Below, piece after piece: positions 9,080 through 16,926 of a stretch of DNA of 64,000 bases. The position numbers and the translations under genes were made by a program. The notes beneath the pieces were generated by a model, which was not told the DNA's origin, made no database searches, and saw nothing but the letters and a program-made list of their open reading frames with translations. The number at the start of each line of letters is the position of its first letter. Within the stretch, counting starts at the first letter, position 1. Source of the stretch: JAHEEL01 sp963785245 (lineage in GTDB: Bacteria > Actinomycetota > Acidimicrobiia > Spongiisociales > UBA5794); NCBI GenBank assembly GCA_963785245.1, contig CAWAUO010000001.1:1-64000 (forward strand), in the 5' to 3' direction.

Positions 9080-9832
9080 TCACGGCGTGAGTCGCTTAAA
9101 CGCTTCGGCCCGATCGGCACCGAACGGCTCACCGGCCGCCCGGAGCCATCCGTCGATGTTGCCGACGAACTGCTCGAGCGCTTCACCCGAGTCCGCCGCA
9201 CCACCCATGGTCGTCTCCGACTGCGACGAGTGGCAGAGGAGCGCCTCGATCTTGGCCTTGAAAGCGGTCTCGCCGACCGGCTCGGCATGATCCGGATGGT
9301 CGGCGGACCAAAGAAGAACGGCCGACGGACGGTGTGCTGCGAACGGCTGATCGGGAAGAAAGCGCGGCTCGCGTGCTGCAACAACGGCATCGATCGCAAG
9401 GAACCCGGTCGCCCGGTGATCGGGATGCAACTGGTAGCGCTGCCACGGGTCGTGCGTCAGCACGATGTTGGGCCGGTGCTTGCGGATCAACGAGACGATG
9501 GCCTTTCGGACGCCGGGTGTCTGCCGCAGCTCCCCGTCCGGCTGGCCCAACCACGCCACGGAGCCGACGCCGAGAATCGCTGCGGCGGCCATCTGTTCGC
9601 CGCGTCGCTGCGCGACGAGATCGTCTCGCTCGATACTGGGATCCCACGAACCCATCGAACCATCGGTGGCAATCACGAAGGTCGCGTTCGCCCCCGCCTG
9701 GGTCCAGTTGTAGATCGTGGCTCCGGCGCCGAACTCGGCGTCGTCTGGATGGGCGCCGATCGTCATGATGGTCGCCGGTGCCGGCAGCGGATCCATCGAG
9801 GCGGGTACCTGGTCGTAGAGTCCTGCGGTCAT
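9080..9832 (-). CDS. PIG-L/LmbE family N-acetyl sugar deacetylase
   Basis: A 250-residue protein with the zinc-site motif AHPDDAEFG near residue 27 and the second motif LHPDHRATG near residue 140, both diagnostic of PIG-L/LmbE deacetylases. This family includes MshB, Mca and BshB-type enzymes. Here the motif is AHPDDAEF rather than the AHPDDE-S-K of Mca, so a general N-acetylglucosaminyl or related deacetylase is the safer call. It lies 22 bases downstream of the saccharopine dehydrogenase-like start on the same strand, so the two probably share a transcript. A second, Mca-like member of the family is at 20005-20844. Confidence 0.82.
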   Translation of the reverse strand: MTAGLYDQVPASMDPLPAPATIMTIGAHPDDAEFGAGATIYNWTQAGANATFVIATDGSMGSWDPSIERDDLVAQRRGEQMAAAAILGVGSVAWLGQPDGELRQTPGVRKAIVSLIRKHRPNIVLTHDPWQRYQLHPDHRATGFLAIDAVVAAREPRFLPDQPFAAHRPSAVLLWSADHPDHAEPVGETAFKAKIEALLCHSSQSETTMGGAADSGEALEQFVGNIDGWLRAAGEPFGADRAEAFKRLTP

Positions 9833-9868
9833 CGAGGTAGAAGCCTACCGGTTCGCAATGGGGCCTTT

Positions 9869-10447
9869 TCAGCCGATGCTGCCGCTGAGGTACCCGAGCT
9901 CAGTCATGGCTCCGAGGTCTGAGGGCCGGTCGAGATCAAGGGAGAGGCCGGGTCGGATGAGGATTGAGGCGTCCCCGCGGACCGCAGACAGATGTGCGCG
10001 GAAACTGCCGGGGCCGTACCGGAACGGGAATGGGTTCCCGGTGCTCCCGATGAGCGGTGTTCCCCCGTCGTGTGATGGGGCGAGAACGGTTCCTTTCGGG
10101 ACGTCCTCCGCTGCTGCCGCCAGGTCTTCGGTCGTGACGGCAGGGAGATCGCTGTGCACGACAAGCCACGTGGCGGATGACACCGACGCAATCCCTGCCG
10201 CCGCAGCTCCGTTCAGGCCCACGGCGGCTGACTCGGTCACCACACGCGCTCCCATACCCGTTGCCCATCGCCGGACGGCGGCGTCGCCAGTCACGATCGC
10301 TGTGTCGAGATCCGCTCCCTCTGCAGCCCGCACGACACGGGTCGCGAGTTCGCGGCTGAGCCTCCGACGCTGATCGGCGGTGAGATCGTTAGCGAGGCGT
10401 GTCATACCTTCGAACGATCGGATGGGAATGATGATCGTGGGAGTCAC
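9869..10447 (-). CDS. cofC: 2-phospho-L-lactate (phosphoenolpyruvate) guanylyltransferase, CofC/FbiD
   Basis: The product matches the CofC family end to end. It has the N-terminal IIPIRSFEGMTRLA, a VVTESAAVGLNGAAAAG segment, LVVHSDLPAVTTEDL, and the strongly diagnostic NPFPFRYGPGSF-RAHL followed by RPGLSLDLDRPSDL. CofC/FbiD activates phospholactate or PEP with GTP for coenzyme F420 assembly, acting in the cytoplasm. No other F420 gene is adjacent. The start is a GTG at 10447, just before the conserved first strand; the much longer open frame upstream is antisense to the amino-acid transporter gene and is rejected. F420 biosynthesis fits an actinobacterial host. Confidence 0.85.
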   Translation of the reverse strand: MTPTIIIPIRSFEGMTRLANDLTADQRRRLSRELATRVVRAAEGADLDTAIVTGDAAVRRWATGMGARVVTESAAVGLNGAAAAGIASVSSATWLVVHSDLPAVTTEDLAAAAEDVPKGTVLAPSHDGGTPLIGSTGNPFPFRYGPGSFRAHLSAVRGDASILIRPGLSLDLDRPSDLGAMTELGYLSGSIG

Positions 10448-10555
10448 GGAACGTCCAACAGGTGTGCGGCCGGAACGGCTCCGGGCGCTTGGTATCTGGC
10501 CATGGTGTGCTGCGAGCCTACCGGCTCTGCGGGTGCCTCCTCCACCCCGGCGACC

Positions 10556-10561
10556 TATAGT
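10556..10561 (+). promoter_or_regulatory. candidate -10 box of the amino-acid transporter operon
   Basis: TATAGT lies about 43 bases before the binding-protein ATG and is the closest sequence to a consensus -10 in the intergenic region. The leader that would follow contains the Shine-Dalgarno GAAGGAG. No convincing -35 is seen. Confidence 0.4.
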
Positions 10562-10603
10562 TGTCGGCGTGGGAGATCCCGACAACCTACCGAAGGAGCA
10601 TCC

Positions 10604-11377
10604 ATGAAACGTCCATTGAGTCTGTTGCTGCTCGTCCTTGCACTCGCGCTTGTTGCCGCGGCGTGTTCGTCCGGCGATGATGCGGCACTGGTAAACGAGG
10701 GCACACTCACCGTGTGCTCCGAGGTTCCGTATGAACCGTTCGAGTTCGAGGACCCGGCGTCGCCTTCCGGCTACAGCGGCTTCGACATCGAGCTGATGTC
10801 CGCCATCGCCACGGAGATGGAGCTTGAATTCGTCGTCGCCAATACTCCATTCGACGGCATCTGGTTGCAGCCGGCGGCTGGTGCGTGTGATGTCGTGGCA
10901 TCGGCCATGACGATCACCGAAGAGCGGGCCGAGAACGCATTGTTCTCCGATCCGTACTTCGACGCGGCTCAGTCGTTCCTCGTCACCCTTTCGAATGATG
11001 GTCTGACGCTCGCAGGAACCGACGGGATGAAGATTGGCGTGCAGACCGGGACCACCGGCGAGATCTACGCGACAGAGAACAAGCCGACCGGGGCCGAGTT
11101 GGTCTCCTTCGACGAGGGTGCGGCCCTCTTCTTGGCACTCGAGTCCGGCTCGGTGGATGCGATCCTGCAAGACCTCCCGGTCAATGGGTATCGCGCGACG
11201 CAGGATGCCAACTTCGTTGTGACCGAGACCTACACGACCAACGAGCAGTATGGCTTTGGCATGGCGCTTGAGAACGACGGCCTCGCCAACCAGATCAACG
11301 ATGCGCTGAAGGCGCTCAAGGACAGCGGCGCGTACAGTGATCTTCACATGAAGTACTTCGGTACGCCGGGCATCTAG
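10604..11377 (+). CDS. polar amino-acid ABC transporter substrate-binding lipoprotein
   Basis: The 257-residue protein has an N-terminal signal peptide ending in a lipobox (LVAAAC), so it is a lipid-anchored extracytoplasmic receptor. The mature part is a family 3 solute-binding protein: LTVCSEVPYEPFEF, GYSGFDIELM, DVVASAMTITEERAENALFSDPYF and IGVQTGTTGEIY are canonical. Substrates of this class are polar amino acids such as glutamine, arginine or cystine; the exact ligand cannot be read. GAAGGAG gives a clear ribosome binding site. A strong hairpin separates it from the permease and ATPase genes that follow. Confidence 0.92.
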   Translation: MKRPLSLLLLVLALALVAAACSSGDDAALVNEGTLTVCSEVPYEPFEFEDPASPSGYSGFDIELMSAIATEMELEFVVANTPFDGIWLQPAAGACDVVASAMTITEERAENALFSDPYFDAAQSFLVTLSNDGLTLAGTDGMKIGVQTGTTGEIYATENKPTGAELVSFDEGAALFLALESGSVDAILQDLPVNGYRATQDANFVVTETYTTNEQYGFGMALENDGLANQINDALKALKDSGAYSDLHMKYFGTPGI

Positions 11378-11400
11378 TCCCAACCACGTCCGTCCATGAC

Positions 11401-11426
11401 CGAGGGGACCCGCGAGGGTCCCCTCG
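11401..11426 (+). terminator. 11-bp hairpin between binding-protein and permease genes
   Basis: CGAGGGGACCC (11401-11411) pairs perfectly with GGGTCCCCTCG (11416-11426) around a GCGA tetraloop, with no T run after it. Placed just after the receptor gene, it probably acts as a partial terminator or 3' stabiliser so that receptor mRNA exceeds permease mRNA, as is common in such operons. Confidence 0.7.
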
Positions 11427-11432
11427 TGTGGT

Positions 11433-11438
11433 TATGCT
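11433..11438 (+). promoter_or_regulatory. candidate internal -10 element for permease gene
   Basis: TATGCT ends six bases before the GTG start of the permease, immediately after the hairpin. This would give a leaderless internal transcript for the membrane and ATPase subunits. Confidence 0.45.
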
Positions 11439-11444
11439 CGACCC

Positions 11445-12248
11445 GTGCTGAATTGGTGGCGAGGACTCTCAAAACGACGGCGGGTTCGATTCTGGCGCGG
11501 CGTCTCCTACATCGCGTTCGTGCTGCTCGTGCTGGCGTTCATGATCGCCGTCGACTGGGCGAGGGTCATCGACACGATGTTCCGTCCGGATCTCGTAGCC
11601 GAACAATTCCCCGACATCCTGCTGATCGCGGCGAAGAACACGATCATCTACACCATCCTCGGATTCACCGGGGGCTTAATCCTCGGCCTCATCCTTGCAC
11701 TGATGCGACTCTCACAGTCAGCACCATTTCGTTGGGCCTCCGCGGTCTACATCGACGTGGTTCGTGGGATCCCCCTCCTGGTGTGGATTCTGCTCATCGG
11801 CCTTGGCCTCCCGATCGCCCTCAGGATTCGTGTCCCGACGACATATGGGGCCGGTGCGCTCGCTCTCTCGCTCGTCATGGCCGCCTACATGGCGGAGACG
11901 ATCCGCGCCGGGATCGAGGCGGTCGACCGCGGCCAGATGGAGGCGGCACGGTCGCTTGGCATGAGCCACTCGAAGGCCATGATCTGGATCATCCTGCCCC
12001 AAGCGTTCCGGCTCATGATTCCACCGCTCACGAACGAATTCATCCTGCTCTTGAAGGACACGTCACTCGTCTCGGTGATTGGTGTGACGATCACCACCAA
12101 GGAGTTGACCCGCTGGGGTCGCGACGGAGTCATCAACTCGGCGAACGCGACGCCGCTCGTCGTGGCCGGTCTGGTCTACCTGGCATTGACGATCCCGATG
12201 ACCCGGATCGTCGCCCGCGTTGAGAAGAAGGCGGCGAGATCCAAGTGA
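11445..12248 (+). CDS. polar amino-acid ABC transporter permease
   Basis: A 267-residue inner-membrane subunit with about five membrane helices. It has the amino-acid permease (HisM/GlnP-type) features: NTIIYTILGF, YIDVVRGIPLLVWI, and the ATPase-contacting EAA loop ETIRAGIEAVDRGQMEAARSLGMSHSKAMIWIILPQAFR. The GTG start lacks a Shine-Dalgarno but follows a TATGCT hexamer at six bases. The stop overlaps the start of the ATPase gene by four bases (GTGA), so these two subunits are translationally coupled. Confidence 0.92.
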   Translation: MLNWWRGLSKRRRVRFWRGVSYIAFVLLVLAFMIAVDWARVIDTMFRPDLVAEQFPDILLIAAKNTIIYTILGFTGGLILGLILALMRLSQSAPFRWASAVYIDVVRGIPLLVWILLIGLGLPIALRIRVPTTYGAGALALSLVMAAYMAETIRAGIEAVDRGQMEAARSLGMSHSKAMIWIILPQAFRLMIPPLTNEFILLLKDTSLVSVIGVTITTKELTRWGRDGVINSANATPLVVAGLVYLALTIPMTRIVARVEKKAARSK

Positions 12249-12985
12249 CGAGCGCTATCGAGATCCAGGGCCTCCACAAGTACTTCGGAGATCTCGAGGT
12301 CCTGCGGGGCATCGACTTCCGGGTGGCGATGGGCGAGGTCGTGTGCGTTATTGGCCCCTCGGGTTCCGGCAAGTCGACGCTGCTGCGGTGCGTCAACAAA
12401 CTCGAGGAGGCAACGAGCGGAACCATCCTCATCGAAGGCGAGGACATCACCGATCCCGACACCGATACTGATGCTGTCCGGCGCAAGATCGGGATCGTCT
12501 TCCAGCGGTTCAACCTCTTCAATCACATGAGCGTCCTCGACAACGTGACGATCGCTCAACGCAAGGTGCTTGGCCGGTCGCAGGAAGAGGCCGAACGGAT
12601 CGGCCTCGAGAATCTCAACAAGGTCGGGGTGAGCGAGAAGGTCGACGTATTCCCCCGCCGTCTCTCCGGCGGCCAGCAGCAGCGTGTCGCGATCGCCAGG
12701 GCGCTCTCGATGAACCCCGACATGATGCTCTTCGACGAGGCGACGAGCGCTCTCGACCCCGAACTCGTCGGGGAGGTCCTCGGTGTGATGCGAAAGCTCG
12801 CCGAGGAAGGGATGACGATGCTGGTCGTCACACACGAGATTGGATTCGCGAAGGGCGTCGCGGACCGAGTGGTCTTCATGGACGAGGGCGTGGTCGTTGA
12901 GGATGGTCCGCCGGAGAAGGTGCTCTTCGATCCCGAGCACGAACGGACCAGGACGTTCCTCAAGATGGTGCTCGAAGGCGAGTGA
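12245..12985 (+). CDS. polar amino-acid ABC transporter ATP-binding protein (GlnQ-type)
   Basis: The 246-residue ATPase has Walker A GPSGSGKST, Q-loop FQRFNLFNHM, signature LSGGQQQRVAIARAL, Walker B MMLFDEATSALDPE and the H-switch VVTHEIGFA, all matching the GlnQ/HisP/ArtP subgroup that powers amino-acid uptake. The GTG start overlaps the permease stop. With the binding lipoprotein and permease upstream it completes a three-gene importer. The stop is followed after 33 bases by pyruvate kinase, which has its own apparent leaderless promoter. Confidence 0.93.
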   Translation: MTSAIEIQGLHKYFGDLEVLRGIDFRVAMGEVVCVIGPSGSGKSTLLRCVNKLEEATSGTILIEGEDITDPDTDTDAVRRKIGIVFQRFNLFNHMSVLDNVTIAQRKVLGRSQEEAERIGLENLNKVGVSEKVDVFPRRLSGGQQQRVAIARALSMNPDMMLFDEATSALDPELVGEVLGVMRKLAEEGMTMLVVTHEIGFAKGVADRVVFMDEGVVVEDGPPEKVLFDPEHERTRTFLKMVLEGE

Positions 12986-13008
12986 GCGGGATGGCGGTCC
13001 ACGGTCGG

Positions 13009-13014
13009 TAGGGT
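13009..13014 (+). promoter_or_regulatory. candidate -10 element of pyruvate kinase gene
   Basis: TAGGGT ends six bases before the ATG at 13021 and there is no Shine-Dalgarno, which is the leaderless arrangement. Confidence 0.5.
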
Positions 13015-13020
13015 GACGGC

Positions 13021-14451
13021 ATGAGACGCAAGACCAAGATCGTCGCGACGCTGGGACCTGCGATCGATTCCCTCGCCGATGTTCGCCGGATGATCGAAGC
13101 GGGGATGAATGTCGCACGCTTCAACTTCTCACACGGGACGCCGGACGAGCATCGGCAGCGCCATGAGTGGGTTCGCACCGCATCCGAGGATCTCGGCATC
13201 CCGGTCGCCACGATGCAGGACATTCAGGGACCGAAGATTCGCGTCGGCGTGTTTCCAGGCGGATCGGTCATGTTGGAGACCGGCACCGAGGTGACCATCG
13301 TCCCGGGCGAAGGTGAGGGGGACGCCTCGCACGTCTGCGTCGCCTACCTCGAGTATGTCGATCTCGCGCCGGGATCGAAGGTACTGCTCTCCGACGGGAT
13401 GATCATCCTCGAAGTCCTGGCAACCGACGGTGTCGAGGCACGGACGATCGTCGTCGGCGGCGGGATTCTGCGCGACCACAAAGGGGCGGCCTTCCCCGGG
13501 AGCGACACCCGGGTTCCGGTCATCACCGAGAAGGATGTCGCCGATCTCGTATTCGGTCGGGAGTTGGGCTTCGACCTCGTGGCCGCTTCGTTCATCTCCT
13601 CCGGCTCAGACATCCGGGAGATCCGGAAGCACATTGGCTACACGCCGATCATCGCCAAGATCGAATCGACGGTCGGCTACCGCAACCTCGGCGACATCCT
13701 GACCGAGGCGGACGGTGCCATGGTTGCCCGCGGTGACCTCGGCGTGGAACTCAATCTCGAGAGCGTCCCTCGTGCGCAGACCGAGATCCTCGCCCAGACC
13801 AACGCTGCGGGCAAGATCGTCATCACGGCCACTGAGATGCTCGAGTCGATGATCATCAATCCGCGCCCAACCCGGGCCGAGGTGACCGACGTCTACCGGT
13901 CGGTCCTCGACGGGACCGACGCCGTGATGTTGTCGGCGGAGTCGGCGATCGGTGCGTATCCCGTGGCCGCAGTGGCGACGATGGATGTGATCTGTCGCGA
14001 AGCGGAGATGAGTCCCGAGTTCGTGTCAGCACCGCATGCCACGATGCTGCGTGACAGTTCGCCGTACGCCTCGGTGGTCGCCCAGGCTGCCGTCGAGACC
14101 GCGAACCGGCTCGGTATCGATACGATCGTGGCATTCACGGAGAGCGGGACCACGGCGCGCCTTCTGTCGAAGCACCGGCCACGCGCCGATGTGTACGCGT
14201 TCACGCCGCACGAGTCGACCTATCGGACCATGACGCTATTCGGATGCATCACACCGCTCAAGTCTCCGCCGCACGAATCAACCGACGACATGCTGACCTT
14301 CGCCGAGGAATACATGACCGAGCACGACATGGTGGAGATCGGGGACACAACGGTGATGGTGGCCGGGATACCGCCGAATCTGCGGGCCTCGACCAACTTG
14401 ATGAAAGTTCACCGAGTTGGCGGCATGACCGGGGGAGTGCCGCTCCACTAG
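13021..14451 (+). CDS. pyk: pyruvate kinase
   Basis: The 476-residue enzyme converts phosphoenolpyruvate and ADP to pyruvate and ATP at the end of glycolysis. Visible hallmarks are RRKTKIVATLGPA at the N-terminus, the substrate-site FNFSHG, MQDIQGPKIRVG, the active-site stretch IIAKIESTVGYRNL, GAMVARGDLGVEL, and TEMLESMIINPRPTRAEVTDVYRSVLDGTDAVMLSAESA. The last motif has SAES where most kinases have SGET, a mild variant. The C-terminal domain shows ESGTTARLLSKHRP. Length is normal. The likely leaderless start separates it from the ABC operon upstream. Confidence 0.96.
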   Translation: MRRKTKIVATLGPAIDSLADVRRMIEAGMNVARFNFSHGTPDEHRQRHEWVRTASEDLGIPVATMQDIQGPKIRVGVFPGGSVMLETGTEVTIVPGEGEGDASHVCVAYLEYVDLAPGSKVLLSDGMIILEVLATDGVEARTIVVGGGILRDHKGAAFPGSDTRVPVITEKDVADLVFGRELGFDLVAASFISSGSDIREIRKHIGYTPIIAKIESTVGYRNLGDILTEADGAMVARGDLGVELNLESVPRAQTEILAQTNAAGKIVITATEMLESMIINPRPTRAEVTDVYRSVLDGTDAVMLSAESAIGAYPVAAVATMDVICREAEMSPEFVSAPHATMLRDSSPYASVVAQAAVETANRLGIDTIVAFTESGTTARLLSKHRPRADVYAFTPHESTYRTMTLFGCITPLKSPPHESTDDMLTFAEEYMTEHDMVEIGDTTVMVAGIPPNLRASTNLMKVHRVGGMTGGVPLH

Positions 14452-14501
14452 AGCCTCGATCCGCGCTCGATCTACACTCCGCTCTCCCGACCCAGGAGCA
14501 C

Positions 14502-14801
14502 ATGGTGGGCCAGCCTATCGAATCGCTCGACCGAACCGTTGTCGGTGATGTCGCGATCTACACACTCGACCGCAATCTGGCCAGCATGGCGACGCGGTCG
14601 TTTGATGAGGCGCCGGGCGAACCTGGCCCGGACGACTTCGCTGCAATCCTCGCGGGTCGAATCTTCGGCGCCGACCCGGAGATCGATCGTGTCTACGTCG
14701 CGGCGAACGCGGTGCAGGTCACTCGATCGGCGGGTTGGGCCAGTTCGGCCGTTCAACGGATCGGCGCCGTGATTGCAGACTTGTACCGCTTCTACGGCTG
14801 A
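14502..14801 (+). CDS. small protein resembling the Nfu N-terminal domain
   Basis: A 99-residue protein starting at the ATG at 14502, preceded by AGGAG at good spacing. From about residue 17 it reads like the Nfu_N scaffold domain: a variable N-terminal strand, then DDFAAILAGRIFGADPEIDRVYVAANAVQVTRSAGWASSAVQRIGAVIADL. In Nfu_N the corresponding SPLARRLF...GV..V..G.DFITVTK....W..L...V..AI pattern lies in the same order. There is no CxxC NifU domain, so it cannot bind a cluster the way Nfu does. The role is unknown; it follows pyk by 50 bases on the same strand. Family assignment is from pattern memory only. Confidence 0.55.
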   Translation: MVGQPIESLDRTVVGDVAIYTLDRNLASMATRSFDEAPGEPGPDDFAAILAGRIFGADPEIDRVYVAANAVQVTRSAGWASSAVQRIGAVIADLYRFYG

Positions 14802-14808
14802 CTGTGAC

Positions 14809-16860
14809 TCAGCCGTCATCCTCGGGCGGGGCCGTGGTGGTGGTCGTGTCCGGTGGCGGTTCGGTTGTCGGCGGGGCGGAGTACACACCGACCTTCAGGG
14901 TCACGGTGGCCCCGGGGCGAACCCACTCGCCGGCGCCAGGACTCATGGAAAGGACCACGCCGTTCCTCGACTCGCTCGTGACGGACTCCTCGGTCTTGAC
15001 GATCACATACCCTGCGGTGGCAAGCGAGTCGTAGGCTGACTCATAGGATGAGCCGACGACCGACGGGAGCTTGACGGGGCAGTTGATCGGCTCACCGGAT
15101 TCCATGCACGGGTGCACAGCGATCTTCTCGTCCTGGGTGCGATAGCGCCACGCCCAGGTCTTCCCGCGCTCCGTTGTGCCGTCTGCGTGCTTGATGATCC
15201 GCGTCACACTCGACGTGAAGCCATTGATGCCGCTCTGGATCCGCTTCTCCTCACCAGGATTGACCGTGAGTTCGGGATCCTCGTTCGCGACGTACACGGT
15301 CTCGTACTCTTCCTCGTTCGTGTCCTCGCCCCACTCGGCGGTGCACTTCTTGTCGCCGTTGTTGCCGAAGAAGTACACCGAGACCTGGGTGTCGGAGTAT
15401 CGGGTCCGGACGATGACCGGCGCCTCGGAGTTGTTGCGGAACTTCACGTCCGGCGACGGGTACCCCATCGTGGCCTCGATGACCTTCGGATACTTGGAGA
15501 AGTAGAGCGAGTGCGGTTGGTGCTCGACATCCTCGTAGCAGCCGTAGAAAACCGCGTTGTAGAGGGTGGTGGCGAACTGGGAGACGCCGCCACCGATGTT
15601 CACGGCGCTGCCCTCACAGATGACTTCGCCGCCGATGATGGCGCAATCTTCCAGGTAGCCCTTTGCCAGTGTGCGCTGGCCGACGATGTCGTTGATCGAG
15701 AAGGTCTCACCGGGGAAGACGGTGGTTTCGTCGACGGCATCGGCCATGAGATGAATGTTGTGGACGCGGTTCTTGCCGGGAGTGTCTGTAGTGAACTTGG
15801 ACACGAGACCAAGCGGGCCGTACGCCTCTGCTTCCTCAGTGGTGAGGCGTGGCTCGTCGCCCTGGGCGACCGGGAACGGCCCGGTCCGGGAACCCTGAGC
15901 AGCCTTCAATACCTCTGCCGTGACCGCAGGGACGTCCATCAGGGTCCCGTAGCACGACGGGATGATGGCCACGCTGCTGTCAGAGAGTGTCACCTTGAAC
16001 TCGGCGCTCACGGGCGGCAGTTCGAACTCGCTGCTCCTCGGTTCCAGGAGGTCCCGGATCGTCGCCTCATCGAGCAGGATGTCGATCTGGACCGGACTGG
16101 TGTTGACCTCGGTGTAGATGGCCCGTGCGATCTCGTCCTTGGTGAACGTCATCGAGAAGTCGATGTCGTCGTTCACGAGCGTGACGTCTGAGGCGATGAT
16201 CCCGCGTACTTGGTTGGCGGCGGCGTCGACATCGGAGTCGGTCACCACCGGTTGATGATCGATGATCGGGATGCGGGCTTCCCGGTCGCCGAGGACCGCG
16301 AGCGTCTCGACGACGACTTCGGTCCCCGCTTCGACTTCAACTTGCTCACCGGCCTGGGGGTATTCGACAACGATTTCTCCGTCGACCACCGACACGGCCC
16401 CTTCATAGGCGGGGTTCGGGATTGCGGCTTCCTGCCAGGTTGCCAATTGCTCATGGATGGCAGCTCGATCCATCGTGACCGCCAGGGGGATGTCGACAGC
16501 CTCATTGAATCCGCCGAGCCACGAGAAGAACCGCTTGATCGAGCCACCTTCCGTGCGCTGGCTGATCGCTTCGTTGACCGCGGTCGTCTCGTCGAGTTCG
16601 ACGCCGACCGACATCGGATCGAGACGGAATGAGTTGGTGTTGACCTCGAAGACGGCGGGAGTGGTCTGGAGTTGCCGTTCGTAGGCCTGGACCGTCAGCA
16701 GCGCGTCGTCATAGCTGAGCCCGCTGACGTCGATCCCCTCGATTGAGACGTTGCGGGGGATCTCGCCTTCCGCGATGGACCGATCGACCCAGAACACACC
16801 TGCGGGGAGGAGGAAGAGGGCGATTGGGAGGAGGGCGAAGAGGACGATTCGTGGCTTCAC
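14809..16860 (-). CDS. VanW-family envelope protein with peptidoglycan-binding-like repeats and PASTA tail, paralogue B
   Basis: A 683-residue protein with an N-terminal membrane segment (residues 5-25), two YoaR-type putative peptidoglycan-binding domains (about 30-240 and 240-330), a VanW domain (about 340-470: TPGKNRVHNIHLMADAVD, FSINDIVGQRT, GGGVSQFATTLYNAVFYGC), a beta-rich domain, and a C-terminal PASTA-like unit ending in a Pro/Thr-rich tail. It should sit outside the membrane bound to the wall. VanW function is undefined, though it is linked to glycopeptide resistance clusters and wall chemistry. GTG start. It lies just downstream of, and is homologous to, the gene at 16927. Confidence 0.85.
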   Translation of the reverse strand: MKPRIVLFALLPIALFLLPAGVFWVDRSIAEGEIPRNVSIEGIDVSGLSYDDALLTVQAYERQLQTTPAVFEVNTNSFRLDPMSVGVELDETTAVNEAISQRTEGGSIKRFFSWLGGFNEAVDIPLAVTMDRAAIHEQLATWQEAAIPNPAYEGAVSVVDGEIVVEYPQAGEQVEVEAGTEVVVETLAVLGDREARIPIIDHQPVVTDSDVDAAANQVRGIIASDVTLVNDDIDFSMTFTKDEIARAIYTEVNTSPVQIDILLDEATIRDLLEPRSSEFELPPVSAEFKVTLSDSSVAIIPSCYGTLMDVPAVTAEVLKAAQGSRTGPFPVAQGDEPRLTTEEAEAYGPLGLVSKFTTDTPGKNRVHNIHLMADAVDETTVFPGETFSINDIVGQRTLAKGYLEDCAIIGGEVICEGSAVNIGGGVSQFATTLYNAVFYGCYEDVEHQPHSLYFSKYPKVIEATMGYPSPDVKFRNNSEAPVIVRTRYSDTQVSVYFFGNNGDKKCTAEWGEDTNEEEYETVYVANEDPELTVNPGEEKRIQSGINGFTSSVTRIIKHADGTTERGKTWAWRYRTQDEKIAVHPCMESGEPINCPVKLPSVVGSSYESAYDSLATAGYVIVKTEESVTSESRNGVVLSMSPGAGEWVRPGATVTLKVGVYSAPPTTEPPPDTTTTTAPPEDDG

Positions 16861-16926
16861 GATGCGTTTCGATCGGTGTTCATGTGCAGTTTCGGAGGGT
16901 ACCCGCGAGTCTCGATAAGCGGTGAG

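Noticed and set aside
9058..9399. Longer N-terminus for the saccharopine dehydrogenase-like protein
   Set aside because: It is antisense to the deacetylase gene and low in complexity; the Rossmann motif begins at 9057.
10448..11383. Long N-terminal extension of CofC
   Set aside because: It lies antisense to the amino-acid binding protein gene, and the conserved CofC start is at 10447.
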